From assembly GCA_942159475.1 (NCBI GenBank), contig OW804095.1:148542808-148606807 (forward strand): a stretch of DNA of 64,000 bases, written 5' to 3'. The position numbers and the translations under genes were made by a program. Below, piece after piece: positions 1 to 9,911 of the stretch. The notes under the pieces were generated by a model that was given only the letters and a program-made list of their open reading frames with translations, was not told the origin of the DNA and did not search any database. Within the stretch, counting starts at the first letter, position 1. Every line of letters starts with the position of its first letter. The DNA comes from Sthenelais limicola. Lineage: Eukaryota; Annelida; Polychaeta; Phyllodocida; Sigalionidae.

Positions 1-685
1 TACAACATCATCATGAAAGAGAAAAATAAGTTAATAATTATGGGTCCTTGAACAAAAGCAGACCTCCTAAATCTTTCAGAACTAGGTACACAAACCACCA
101 TAATTTGGCCATCTGCAAGGTTTTGTCTAAGGCTCCCGGGAGCCCAACAAATGGGACTAAATCTCTATAATGTCAAGACCTGATACTAAGTAGAGCCTCT
201 ACCGCTGTTTGGCTGGACTGAACTGCTTCCCACAACACTCATCTGACCACCACCGGTCTGACCGCACCTGTCACTTGCCTCACCTGAAGAATTTTGTTCT
301 TATTTGTTACGTGCAACAACTGTGCGGTGCTTCTGGGTATATGGGCCAAAGTCAAAAAAAATGTACAAGTCAGGTTTTTTGCTTTTGCCAGGCCATAATT
401 TCTTTAATCATTAGTTTCTCTTCTCATTTCTGGTTTTAGTGTATGGGGTTCGATGAAAGCTAAAGGGCCATATATAGTTTTGCCTATGTATTAACAGAAA
501 AATCAAAGCTAGAAGCCGAAATAAGGTAAATTTGGGGTAAAAAGTGATAAAAAAATCATTTTATTTTAGGGAAATGGCCACTGTTGAAAAAATATGACTT
601 GGATTTTCATAAAAATACAATGAATGAAGAGGGAATGTCTTACAGAACTATTCCTAGTGTGTTGATTTTTGGCCATTTGGGTAGT
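1..685. other. non-coding stretch
   Basis: AT-rich sequence with no convincing gene. The only ORF of note (209-439, 76 codons) has no recognisable motif, no clear splice context and a low-complexity C-terminus, so I do not call it. Confidence 0.5.
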
Positions 686-1256
686 AATTTCCGTAACGAT
701 TTTTAGACCCCCCTTGTAATTTTTGAAAAGATGTCATATGATATAACTACTAGTGCATTCAATTGTTCAGAAAATCCCCTGTATCTGAGAAAAAAAAGTT
801 AAGGAATCAGAAGTTACACTAAGACACAATTAATGCACTAAGTTTATGAGTTGATTTTGTCATTTTTCGTTACGGAAATTACTTTTTGATTTATTTCCAA
901 TAAGACACACCTAATAATCAACCTGCATCATAATACTTTTGCACATATATGCACGTAATCATGGTCTATACACATGAGCAAATATATAGCATTAACTCAT
1001 ATCATTTACTTTCACTGGCCCTCAATAGGGAAAATAATTTCCGTAACGAATACTTTCCGTAACGCCGATTTTTTGCCAATAGCATGCATAATTAAAGACA
1101 TACATCAAAATTCTTTCATACATGTATACATATTAACATCTTCTATACACATGAAAAAATATATATTCTTGGCTCATGGCCTTTGCCTTCACAGGGCCTC
1201 AAAGGTGTGCGTAATTTCCGTAACGCATAATTTCCGTAACGCATAATTTCCATAAC
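686..1256. repeat. cluster of AATTTCCGTAACG motifs
   Basis: The 13-mer AATTTCCGTAACG occurs at 686-698, 1036-1048, 1213-1225 and 1229-1241. It occurs in reverse complement at 868-880. Partial or one-mismatch forms lie at 1055-1064 and 1244-1256. The spacing is irregular, so this is not a simple tandem array. The two long copies at 1213 and 1229 are only 16 bp apart. No ORF spans the cluster. It could be protein-binding sites or the subterminal repeats of an unrecognised element. Confidence 0.7.
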
Positions 1257-3530
1257 GCTGACTGTGTCTATGGAAAGGATATTGAGCATATGGTAGTGGT
1301 TTATATCCCATTGTAAATTGTCCTCTAAGTCGAAAATATCAATTTTGGGCCATAATATTGTATTTAATCATTATTTGTCCACTAGAATTGTCCAATACTG
1401 AACTTCAAAAAGAGGGTTTGAAGGGTTCAAAATTCAAATCGTTCTCCTAGTTCAGCTGTTTATGCTATCAACAGGCAATTTTTTCCCCAAATGCAGGAAC
1501 CTAGCTGTGGTCTATTCAGAAAATCTAAGGATGGTATTCTAAAGTGCGTTTGAAAAAATGTCAAAATTTCATGTGAAATATGGCCATTTGTACTTTTTTT
1601 TTTACTTTGGCCCATATACAGAGTCGAACAAAACATATAGCCTAGATAGAGGAAATTGTTTCATGAAAACGAAACTTGCCTAAAGTGAAGACATTTCTAA
1701 TTTAATACAGTCGTCAGGTTTGTTATGGTGTGTGCATAAAAAATTTAGGATGTAGAAGCCCAGATGGCAGGATAAGAAAATAGGCCTAAAGTGGTTGCAA
1801 AAAGCAAAAAAAAATATAATCAAACTTGTAAGAAAAGTGCTAATAATTTATATTTGCATTATAAACTAGACAGTAGCCATCATTATTTTCATCATATTCA
1901 TCTCATACTCTATAATAAGTCCTAGGCCTAAATGTTAAAATGGAACACACCGTGAATGTCCTCGACATAATTACAGCTTTAATCTTCAACTTACACGTAA
2001 GTATCAGTTAACTGTAAAATTAACTGTTAACAATTGTGTAGGCTAATTAGGCCTAAGCATCTCGGTAAAGTTCTATAGACTCTATCTCCGTAACCCCACA
2101 ACGTAACACAATAAGATTAATCTCAGGACACAACAAAAACCACATTATATGTTAGCGTATAGGCCTAACTGACAATATAGGCCTACCTACCTTAATAAAA
2201 GTATTTGAACAAATAGAATTATACTTGAGAGACAATGTAGTCTCCTGACTAATTAAGGGAAGGGGCCAATAAGGGGGCCTACCTGAATTAGGGCTTAGGG
2301 CCTACATGGAAACGTTAGATATAGGCCTAGGCCCTAAGCCTATTATGCCTATGCATGCCGTTCGAGTTATCTTTTTTATTTATCTATTTTTTTATTTCTC
2401 TATAATCATGTACAATGGTTGAAAAAGTCCTAGAGTTAGGGAAAGGGTATCTAAGGGTGATGTGAACCTGTCAACGCAATGCTACTAATGCTGATCGTCC
2501 CCATGTCCCTTGTTGATTTTTAGGCTATGTTTAGCTTTTCTTAGCTATAGGCCTATTAACTTAAGACAATTATCTTCCTAGGCTATCTTCCTAGTATGTA
2601 GATTATACATTCTTATAGCCTACATATTATACTGACTGTGCAGTGTTAATTCAAGTAATAGGCCTACTTTCGAGAGTTGTTTTAAAAGAACGCGCGTAAC
2701 ATTTTCACCTCCCCTCCCCCCAGTAATTTTGTTCACCCGCTGAAAGGCCTATCAAAATGTAATGTTGAGATAAGCACACTCATGCTTATATTCCGCGCAC
2801 GCGCAAGAGGTTCAGTTGACGCACATGGTGAGTTAGAAGTGGTTACGGTAGATCTGCCTATTTTTCGGTTTACTTGGTTGTCTTTGATCTTTAATCCTTT
2901 GGGTCCGGCGCAGAAAATCAATTTAAGAATGTCAGGTTGATCGTTGTTGTGTGTGCTCTCGCTGGGATTCCTGTCTGGTTCGGAAATCGGCAATCTGAGG
3001 TTTGTCGGCCTACTTGCTTGTAAACTGATCAGTTGACCCCAATTGTTTCATGGACAGTGGTTGGGGCATCCGCATTGTTTAGCCGGGGTAAACCTTCGAG
3101 ATATTTTCTCCTCAGCTATGAATGAAAAAAGCATTTGAATTTTCACATTATCAAAACAAATATTTGGGAGTTGGATATTAGGTATTAATAGCTGAGGATT
3201 GTTGGAGGATGGAGCCGAGGGATACATCTAGTCGGGCAGTCTTTAGAAGTGGGGCCCGATTTCACCAAGGACATTTCTAATGTTCCTGCTTGCCAATTCA
3301 ACATAGGGTGCATTAAGGTAAACCGAACCATTTTGTCTTCGTCTTGATTTCTCATTATAAAAACAAACAAACAAACCATTCAAACTTCAAATGAACATTA
3401 GAGGGGGTCAGCTTCCTATGGCACATGAATTATACTACTATGCATATATTTATGCGAAGTAACCGCTACCCCCCTCCACTAGTTGGCACCTCTGCATGGG
3501 GACTTGGGATTAATGCACTAGCGCTACCCC
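1257..3530. other. non-coding stretch with TAGGCCTA palindromes
   Basis: No gene is supported. The 8-bp palindrome TAGGCCTA occurs exactly at 1781, 1923, 2048, 2160, 2178, 2322, 2548 and 2659, far more often than expected for an 8-mer in about 900 bp. The minus-strand ORFs at 2733-2993 and 3185-3379 show no domain and are not called. Confidence 0.55.
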
Positions 3531-3533
3531 CTT

Positions 3534-3744
3534 CCACCAGGTGGGGCTAGGTGGTGACTTTCCACTAGGTGGTGACTTTCCACTAGGTGGAGCTCTTTCC
3601 ACTAGGTGGAGCTCTTTCCACTAGGTGGATCATCTACCGTACATGGTGGAGACTCATGACTGACTCCTTCCCTCCCACTACCTGGTACCTCCACATGTTG
3701 GGGGCTTTGAGTGTCAACCAACCCCACCCCCTCCCACTAGGTGG
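3534..3744. repeat. CCACTAGGTGG short-repeat array
   Basis: The near-palindrome CCACTAGGTGG occurs at 3562, 3580, 3599, 3618 and 3734, with a CCACCAGGTGG variant at 3534. The four central copies are 18-19 bp apart and separated by short spacers (TGACTTT or AGCTCTTT). The core resembles the centre of the CTCF consensus, but the copies lack the C that normally follows AGGTGG. It may equally be a minisatellite with no function. Confidence 0.65.
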
Positions 3745-4080
3745 TAGGTAGGCCTACATTACAAAAAAAATTAAAATGTATTAACCTTTCCCTGGTGAAT
3801 TGGGATTGATAGAGTGGCCAGAAAGATTCAGTCCACTTTTTAAATCATCCTTCTACCTATATTTGTTCAAAAGTTACAACCAAAATAAACGAAGTAGGAG
3901 GCCTATCATTCTCCATGGTAGAAGGATCCAATTTTCTCATAATCCTAATGAGGTTAAGAAGGTCTTAGGTCAGAATGGAAGGATAATAAGGGCCTTAAAT
4001 GGAAAAATCAAAATATCTTGAGAACTAAAATGAATTTTTCGATCAGGTAAAAAATATATCGGAACCTGAATCAAGGTGGG

Positions 4081-4132
4081 TGTGAGTGAGTGAGATTGGT
4101 TGCTTTACGCCCTGTGTAATGATCAATGTTTG
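4081..4132 (-). repeat. fragment of the (CACT)n-tailed SINE, inverted
   Basis: The stretch starts with the GTGAGTGAGTGAGATTGG tail and the block that reads GGGCGTAAAGCAACCA on the other strand. It is the reverse complement of the 3' end of the complete copy just to its right, so the pair looks like a terminal inverted repeat. The duplication around the right-hand copy shows that the two are separate insertions. Confidence 0.6.
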
Positions 4133-4144
4133 ACCTATTTAGGA

Positions 4145-4321
4145 GTGGTCCTGGGTATGACCATAAAGTGCCTTTCTGTCTCTTTTTCTCTGTCTCTCCC
4201 TCCCCTCTATCTTTATTTCCTGGGTAGGATCATAAACTGCCTCCCTCTCAGCTCTCCCGCCCTTGATATAACCTCCTAAAATGTGTTGATAAGGGCGTAA
4301 AGCAACCAATCTCACTCACTC
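4145..4321 (+). mobile_element. SINE-like element, (CACT)n tail, with target-site duplication
   Basis: The copy runs from GGTCCTGGGTATGACC, through a CT-rich stretch, GGTAGGATCATAAACTGCC and GATAAGGGCGTAAAGCAACC, to a (CACT)n tail. It is flanked by a 12-bp duplication with one mismatch, ACCTATTTAGGA (4133-4144) and ACCTACTTAGGA (4322-4333). The duplication and simple-repeat tail point to retroposition. I see no clear pol III A and B boxes, so the class (SINE) is inferred. It is one of about nine copies in the window. Confidence 0.75.
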
Positions 4322-4818
4322 ACCTACTTAGGACGCCATTATGACCTAACTATTTGACCTAATTAGCTAAAACTGGACAAAACCTAGCTTGAATCTAAAT
4401 ATTTTGAGAACTAAAAATGAATTTTGAGGTCAGGTAAAAAACAGATTGGCACCTGATTCAAGGCACCCATTTTGGTAAATATTTAACCTTACCTTTACTA
4501 ATTTATCAACTTCATCACCAGTTCATCAAGTTCAACGATTACTTGATATGGTGCGAAAAAATGTAAAGCAGTGCGGCATGACGCGACACAACTCGGCTCA
4601 TTCAAACGAGTCATAGCAATACACAAGTAACTTTCAAAAACCTGAAGGCTGAAATAAATAACTATGTAACACTGGAAAAAAGTGATTTAAAATCCACCTT
4701 ACCTTGGACTTGAAACATAAATTGAATGAATCAGGGCTTGGAACACACTCACTCACAGTCCATCCTTGTGTAGTCTTTTTCTAATCATTCATAGCATTAC
4801 CTCCCTAAACTGTCCTCA

Positions 4819-5156
4819 GTTCTTACAATTTCTTTAGGTCTTTCTCAGCATGAGTTCGGGTTAATTCTCAGTAGCGAAAAATGGCAGTTCTCACAATTTC
4901 TTTAGGTCTTTCTCAGCATGTGTATGTGTGCAACAATGGCATGGCAATAGTCAACCTGCATGCTTGCATTTTGCATGGCGGTTTCTGAGAGTTGGGGTTA
5001 TTTCTCAGTGGCGAAAAATGGCAGTTCTCACAATTTCTTTAGGTCTTTCTCAGCATGTGTATGTGTGTAACAATGGCATGGCAATAGTCAACCTGCATGC
5101 TCGCATTTTGCTTGAAGGTTTCTGAGAGTTGGGGTTAATTCTCAGTGGCAAAAAAT
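4819..5156. repeat. tandem repeat, ~137-bp unit, about 2.5 copies
   Basis: A unit starting TTCTCACAATTTCTTTAGG begins at 4888 and again at 5025 (period 137 bp). A shorter, internally deleted copy begins near 4819. The two full copies are almost identical apart from a few substitutions. No ORF runs through them convincingly. A second loose duplication lies just downstream: a block of about 85 bp containing TCTCTGCACTT appears at about 5260 and 5340. Confidence 0.8.
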
Positions 5157-5394
5157 GGTGGCTTGCTGTAGAGATGGCTTGGAGCAGCAGCTTAGTGTTG
5201 AGATGTTGAGTGTTGAGATGATGTTGCTTGGTGTTGAGATGAAAAAAAAAAAATGGGGCAACTGCCCCAAGTGCCTTCTCTGCACTTATGTTATATAATG
5301 ATAGTGATGTTGGGATCTTTCGTGAAAGGGACAAGTGCATTCTCTGCACTTGTCATATGTTGATGATGATGATGTTGGGAACTTACATGGTGGC

Positions 5395-6038
5395 TTACAT
5401 CATTTGGAATACCTGATCCAAAAATTCAACATTCTCATTTTCTATCCGAATTGCCCTGAGATAGGTGGACAGGTGGCAACCATCAGAAAGGTGACGGAAA
5501 TTGTGCCTCCATGCATTTGATCATCCCATGCTCCGATGTACATAGGATGACATCCTCGGGGGTACCACACGCTGTTCTGTCTCAAAGGCAACAATCAATC
5601 TATTGATTTGCATGACAATATCATTGAGCCTTCTTTGCGCTCTCCGTGTGGTGTGTCCTGCCGTCCATTGTAGGCGTCAAGATCCACACCTGTGATGGGT
5701 GCGAAAATGACTCGCCCAGCCTCTGAGGCCATCAACAGGCTGAAATGTGCCTCCCTGATGGCATTCTTCACCCCTGCCACTATTTCCCTTACTGTTCCCG
5801 GCCTCAAGGAGGTTACTCCACGATGACGCTGGGTGATGTTGCATATCCCAGTCAAGATCATGATGAAGTCTGGGAGCCACCTACTGATCTCATCGATGGC
5901 AATATTGGCCAAATCTCAGATGGTAGCGCCTGGGGCTACGATCAGACGTAAGTCCCTCCTCCTCATCTCTCGGTTGTGCAGTTCCCGCTCCAAGCCACGC
6001 CCCCTTGAGTCTGCGATGACTAACGTACAAAGAGCCAT
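5395..6038 (-). pseudogene. SGNH/GDSL-hydrolase-like ORF, disrupted
   Basis: Read from an ATG at 6038, the frame starts with a block I-like IADSRGRGL (Asp-Ser as in GDS motifs), then a block III-like TGICNIT, a segment PITGVDLDAYNG, and a block V-like LSDGCHLS holding the Asp and His expected of the catalytic dyad. About 214 codons end at a TAA at 5395-5397. Three breaks are seen: an in-frame TGA near 5916, a one-base frame change near 5640, and an in-frame TGA at about 5521. SGNH esterase domains are known in ORF1 of CR1-like retrotransposons, and two other copies of this fold here lie beside such elements. This copy stands alone next to a transposase-like gene, so it could instead be an accessory gene. 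Confidence 0.65.
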
Positions 6039-6403
6039 TCTACGGAAACAACAAAATTATGATTATTAGATTACATTTGAAAAGACCAGATGACATGAAT
6101 CACAAAAAAATACTCATTTCTTGGCCTTAAATCAATGAATATCAAATAATCATAAATGCCCATTTATAAACTTATACATGTGTTTATTTGTTTAACCATA
6201 CGTTGTCTTTTAGAAGAGGAATGTAACTGAAATGAAGCCAGTTTATATACAATAACTTTTCCATATACAATAACTTGGTAACAAATTCTCCAATAAAAAT
6301 TCTGCCATCTTAACTTACCTGGTGATCCACAAAGACATGTGGCTTTAAAACCTACCTTTGGATGAGCAATTTGTATAAGAAGATATACTTTCCACTATAC
6401 TGC

Positions 6404-6772
6404 CTAAGACAACTGTGAGAAGGGCAACTGCCCAAGAAGACTTTAACAAGGGCACCTGCCCAAGACGACTGTGAGAAGGGCAACTGCCCAAGACGACTGT
6501 GAGAAGGGCAACTGCCCAAGACGACTGTGAGAAGGGCAACTGCCCAAGACGACTGTGAGAAGGGCAACTGCCCAAGACGACTTTAACAAGGGCAACTGCC
6601 CCAGATGAGTGTGAGAAGGGCTACTGCCCAAGACGACTGTGAGAAGGGCAGCTGCCAAAGACGACTGTGACAAGGGCAACTGCCCAAGAAGACTGTGAGA
6701 AGGGCCACTGCCCAAGACAACTGTGAGAAGGGCAACTGCCCAAGATGACTGTGAGAAGGGCAACTGCTCATC
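6404..6772 (-). repeat. 28-bp minisatellite, about 13 copies
   Basis: A unit containing GTGAGAAGGGCAACTGCCC recurs every 28 bp (for example GACT at 6467 and 6495). Because 28 is not a multiple of 3, successive copies are read in different frames and three copies make a 28-residue super-repeat. All three minus-strand frames stay open, which explains several overlapping ORFs here. Each unit contains the small inverted repeat GGGCA/TGCCC. The array sits at the 3' end of the transposase-like gene and would extend its ORF. Confidence 0.85.
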
Positions 6773-6774
6773 AT

Positions 6775-7250
6775 GACTTTTGTCCATGTCACCCCGGACT
6801 ATATCTATAAGGACTTCTGCTTCTGTAATATTGTAGAGGTCATCATCACCATCATATTTAACGACAAAATCCCTGTCTTCTGGGTCCATTTCTGTGATGA
6901 CTCCCTCATACCAAACTTGCTCATCATTGACGATCCACAAATGAAGAATGGGTTTGCTAATGATAAGTTCCGGTGCCCTCAAGAGATCGTATATGTCGGC
7001 ACTTTCATTGGGAATTTCAATATCAAGAAGCTGCCTCATGTGGGCTTCCAAGTCTTTAACGCTTGCTTTTGACACTGCTATCTTAGCATTTCAGGATTTT
7101 TGTCCTGATATTAATTTGTGCTTTAAGGAGAGCCTTGGCTTTTCCAACAGTAATATGTTCAACTATGTTGAGCTCATCTGTTGTAGCCCATACTCCTCCA
7201 TTTTTGTAGGTAACTTTGAGCCAGTCCTGCATTTTCTCTCTTGAAGCATC
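6775..7250 (-). pseudogene. C-terminal part of a transposase-like gene (Tudor-like domain)
   Basis: The minus frame entering at about 7250 reads a block with GGVWATTDELNIVEH, shifts frame near 7080, and continues through KPILHLWIVNDEQVWYEG and FVVKYDGDDDLYNI, which resembles a Tudor/SH3-like barrel (inference from pattern). It runs into the minisatellite. It is the downstream half of the gene whose main part lies at 9912-11,533: the Nimb-like element at 7251-9911 separates them, and the reading continues sensibly across the gap (AKD to ADASREKMQDW). Confidence 0.6.
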
Positions 7251-9911
7251 AGCTCAGACCAGTTCCTGAGTCATAAAACTAAATGTGAGAGACAGAAGCT
7301 CAACTTTGAATCCCGTAATGAGGAAAGCTACAACAAGCCTTTTACCAAGGACGAGTTGCAGCCTCTCACAGGCAAAAGACTCCTGCCCTGGACCAGATGA
7401 CATCCATTACCAGATGTTGAAACACTTACCAGAGGAAACCATGCACCTTCTTCTGGAGGTGTACAACGACATCTGGGTCACCGGAAATTATCCACCATCG
7501 TGGTCAGAGGCAATAGTTGTGCCAATTCCTAAACCAGGAAAAAACTCAACGTTGGCCTCTAGCTACCGTCCAATAGCCATGACCAGTTGTATGGCCAAAA
7601 CAATGGAAAGATTGGTGAACAACAGGCTAGTCTACTTTCTTGAATCGAAAGGGCACCTTTCAGTTCACCAATCCGGATTTTGTCGAGGACGCAGCACAAC
7701 AGATCACCTAGTGAGCCTGGAGAGCTGGATCCGAGATGGGTTTGCTAACAAAGAACATGTGGTCAGTGTCTTCTTTGACCTGGAGAAGGCATATGATACC
7801 ACCTGGAGGTATGGGATCATGAGAGACATTCACAAGCTGGGTTTGAGAGGAAGACTGACTGGATTTATTGGAAACTTCCTGACGGATAGATCTTTCCAAG
7901 TCCGCCTAGGGTCAGTCCTCTCCGAAAGTGAAGAGCAGGAAATGGGTGTACCCCAAGGCTGTATCCTCTCAGTGACCCTCTTCAGTGTTAAGATCAACAG
8001 CATCACTAAACAACTTCAACCTAGTGTTGAATGCTGCTTGTATGTGGATGATTTTGTCATCTGCTACAAGGGCACCCACATGCGAACAATTGAACGCATA
8101 CTACAGCAGACTCTGACAAGACTAGCTGAGTGGAGCACCAACAATGGCTTCAAATTCTCAGCAGAGAAAACTTGTGTTGTGCATTTCTGCCGAAGGCGAG
8201 GGTGCAAAGAGGAGCCAACTCTATATCTCCAAGGAAAAAATCTGGTAGTCCAGGAGGAGGTAAAATTCCTTGGCGTGGTATTTGACAGGATTCTTTCCTT
8301 CAAACCACACATTGAATACCTCCGGAGGAAATGCCAGAAGTCAATGAACCTGCTGAAGGTCCTCAGTCACCCCAACTGGGGTTGTAACAAAGAGACCTTG
8401 CTGACATTGTACAAAATGTATATCCAATCAAGGTTAGACTATGGATCTATGGTGTATGCCTCTGCTCCAAGGTCTTACCTGGACAGACTTAAGCCCATTC
8501 AGAACCAGGGACTGAGACTTTGTCTTGGAGCCTTACGTACAACTCCTGCACCAAGCCTTCATATTGAAGCTGGTATACCACCTCTGGAGTTTCGCCGGGA
8601 AAAGCTCATACTGCAATACACTATACGTGTCAGAGCTAACCCCAAAAATCCAGCCCACAAACTCATATTTGACAACAAGAACACTGTGTATCGGGAGAAG
8701 CCAAATGCCATCAAGCCAATGGCAGTGACAGCAAGGTCTTTATTCCGAGAAGCTGGTGTACCAAAAAACCACCAGAGACTCCACCATGGGAACAAAAATT
8801 ACCCCTGGTTATCCTGGACCTTGACACAAACAAGAAAACTGAGACTCCTGTGCATGTATTTGAAAAACAATACAGTGAAATCAGGACACAGTTTGACAGC
8901 CATTTTCACCGATGGTTTCAAAGATGGTAGTCGTGTTGGATTTGCCGTGCATACACCATTTGGGAACTTGAAGAAGGCTCTCCACAAGGAAAGCAGCATC
9001 TACACTGCTGAAGGAAAAGCACTGCTTAAGGCACTTGAATGGGTACAGGTCTCACGGATGAAGAAATTCATCATATTCTCAGACTCACACCCATGTCTAG
9101 AAGCTGTGACCAACCTTTATCCTAAGAACCCAATCATACAAGCAATTCAAGAGACATACACTGAAAACAAAAGACTGGACAAAGAAGTGGTGTTGTGCTG
9201 GGTGCCAAGCCACATTGGAATAGAAGGAAATGAGGCAGCAGACATTGCAGCCAAAAATGCATTGAGGCGCCCTGTTGGGGCTGACCAAATGCCATACACA
9301 GACATTGTACCTGTGGCGCAGGCACATGTCAAACGTAGCTGGCAGCGCACATGGAATGGTGTTAACAGTAACAAGCTGCGAGCAATCACACCATCAATCA
9401 CACCATCAATCACACCAAAATTCAAAGATGATAACCTGACAAGACCCGAACAGGTGATACTGACCCGTCTTCGTACCGGTCACACCAAACTGACTCACAG
9501 GCACCTTCTAAAAGTTGAAGTGGCTCCTGTATGTCAGACATGCAACACTCAACTGAGTGTAGAGCATCTCTTAATACATTGTCAGGCAACCAAGAGAAAC
9601 AGAATAAAATTCCTGCAAAATCGCAGGACACTGCAGAGTATTTTCCGGGAATCTGGGAACAAAAATATTCTTGAGAAACCAAGAATATATATTTACGGGA
9701 AACCAAATTGTACGACAAAATTTAGGTAACCTAAATGAAGCCTGACTTCGTCAGGCCAAACCCTGTTTCATGAAATAGGGAATTTCACAGAATAAAATAA
9801 TAAAACCACAGCAGATCACAGAATAAAATAATAAAACCACAGTATATCTGCTAACTTTAAATTACTATTAGCGGAGGTGAAACTAACCAAACCAAACCAA
9901 ACCAAACCAAA
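7251..9911 (+). mobile_element. Nimb/I-like non-LTR retrotransposon, copy 1, 5'-truncated
   Basis: The insertion contains an ORF2 fragment (RT, RNase H, zinc knuckle), a 3' UTR with two AATAAA-like stretches and a terminal (ACCAA)n tail. The same tail ends two other copies in the window (27,358 and 58,883). The endonuclease half is missing, as in ordinary 5' truncation. It lies inside a minus-strand transposase-like gene. I could not identify a convincing target-site duplication; at most three bases (ATC) are shared. Confidence 0.85.
7354..9729 (+). CDS. Nimb/I-like ORF2 fragment: reverse transcriptase and RNase H
   Basis: The protein would copy element RNA at the target site. RT motifs are visible: FFDLEKAYD (motif A), GVPQGCILS and YVDDF near 8041 (YVDD instead of the usual YADD). 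A cellular-type RNase H follows, with its acidic residues in IFTDG (about 8902), YTAEGKALL, FSDSH and GNEAADIA. A C-terminal knuckle reads CQTCN then HLLIHC. RT plus RNase H in one ORF is typical of the I/Nimb group. A one-base change near 7355 puts the true upstream frame (NFESRNEE...NKPFTKDEL, from 7245) out of phase, so the first ~23 residues after the ATG at 7285 are spurious. The last ~20 residues also differ from copy 2. Confidence 0.85.
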   Translation, partial: SCSLSQAKDSCPGPDDIHYQMLKHLPEETMHLLLEVYNDIWVTGNYPPSWSEAIVVPIPKPGKNSTLASSYRPIAMTSCMAKTMERLVNNRLVYFLESKGHLSVHQSGFCRGRSTTDHLVSLESWIRDGFANKEHVVSVFFDLEKAYDTTWRYGIMRDIHKLGLRGRLTGFIGNFLTDRSFQVRLGSVLSESEEQEMGVPQGCILSVTLFSVKINSITKQLQPSVECCLYVDDFVICYKGTHMRTIERILQQTLTRLAEWSTNNGFKFSAEKTCVVHFCRRRGCKEEPTLYLQGKNLVVQEEVKFLGVVFDRILSFKPHIEYLRRKCQKSMNLLKVLSHPNWGCNKETLLTLYKMYIQSRLDYGSMVYASAPRSYLDRLKPIQNQGLRLCLGALRTTPAPSLHIEAGIPPLEFRREKLILQYTIRVRANPKNPAHKLIFDNKNTVYREKPNAIKPMAVTARSLFREAGVPKNHQRLHHGNKNYPWLSWTLTQTRKLRLLCMYLKNNTVKSGHSLTAIFTDGFKDGSRVGFAVHTPFGNLKKALHKESSIYTAEGKALLKALEWVQVSRMKKFIIFSDSHPCLEAVTNLYPKNPIIQAIQETYTENKRLDKEVVLCWVPSHIGIEGNEAADIAAKNALRRPVGADQMPYTDIVPVAQAHVKRSWQRTWNGVNSNKLRAITPSITPSITPKFKDDNLTRPEQVILTRLRTGHTKLTHRHLLKVEVAPVCQTCNTQLSVEHLLIHCQATKRNRIKFLQNRRTLQSIFRESGNKNILEKPRIYIYGKPNCTTKFR

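Noticed and set aside
209..439. 76-codon plus-strand ORF
   Set aside because: No motif, no splice context, low-complexity end; expected by chance in this length.
4081..4321. 31-bp terminal inverted repeat, MITE-like
   Set aside because: The 12-bp duplication around 4145-4321 shows that the left arm is a separate, inverted SINE fragment.
5050..5349. 99-codon minus-strand ORF
   Set aside because: Runs through tandem-repeat sequence and has no motif.
6345..6792. several separate ORFs in the minisatellite
   Set aside because: All are frame shadows of one 28-bp repeat.
7285..7353. N-terminal ~23 residues of the Nimb ORF
   Set aside because: Out of frame with the real upstream reading; produced by a one-base change near 7355.
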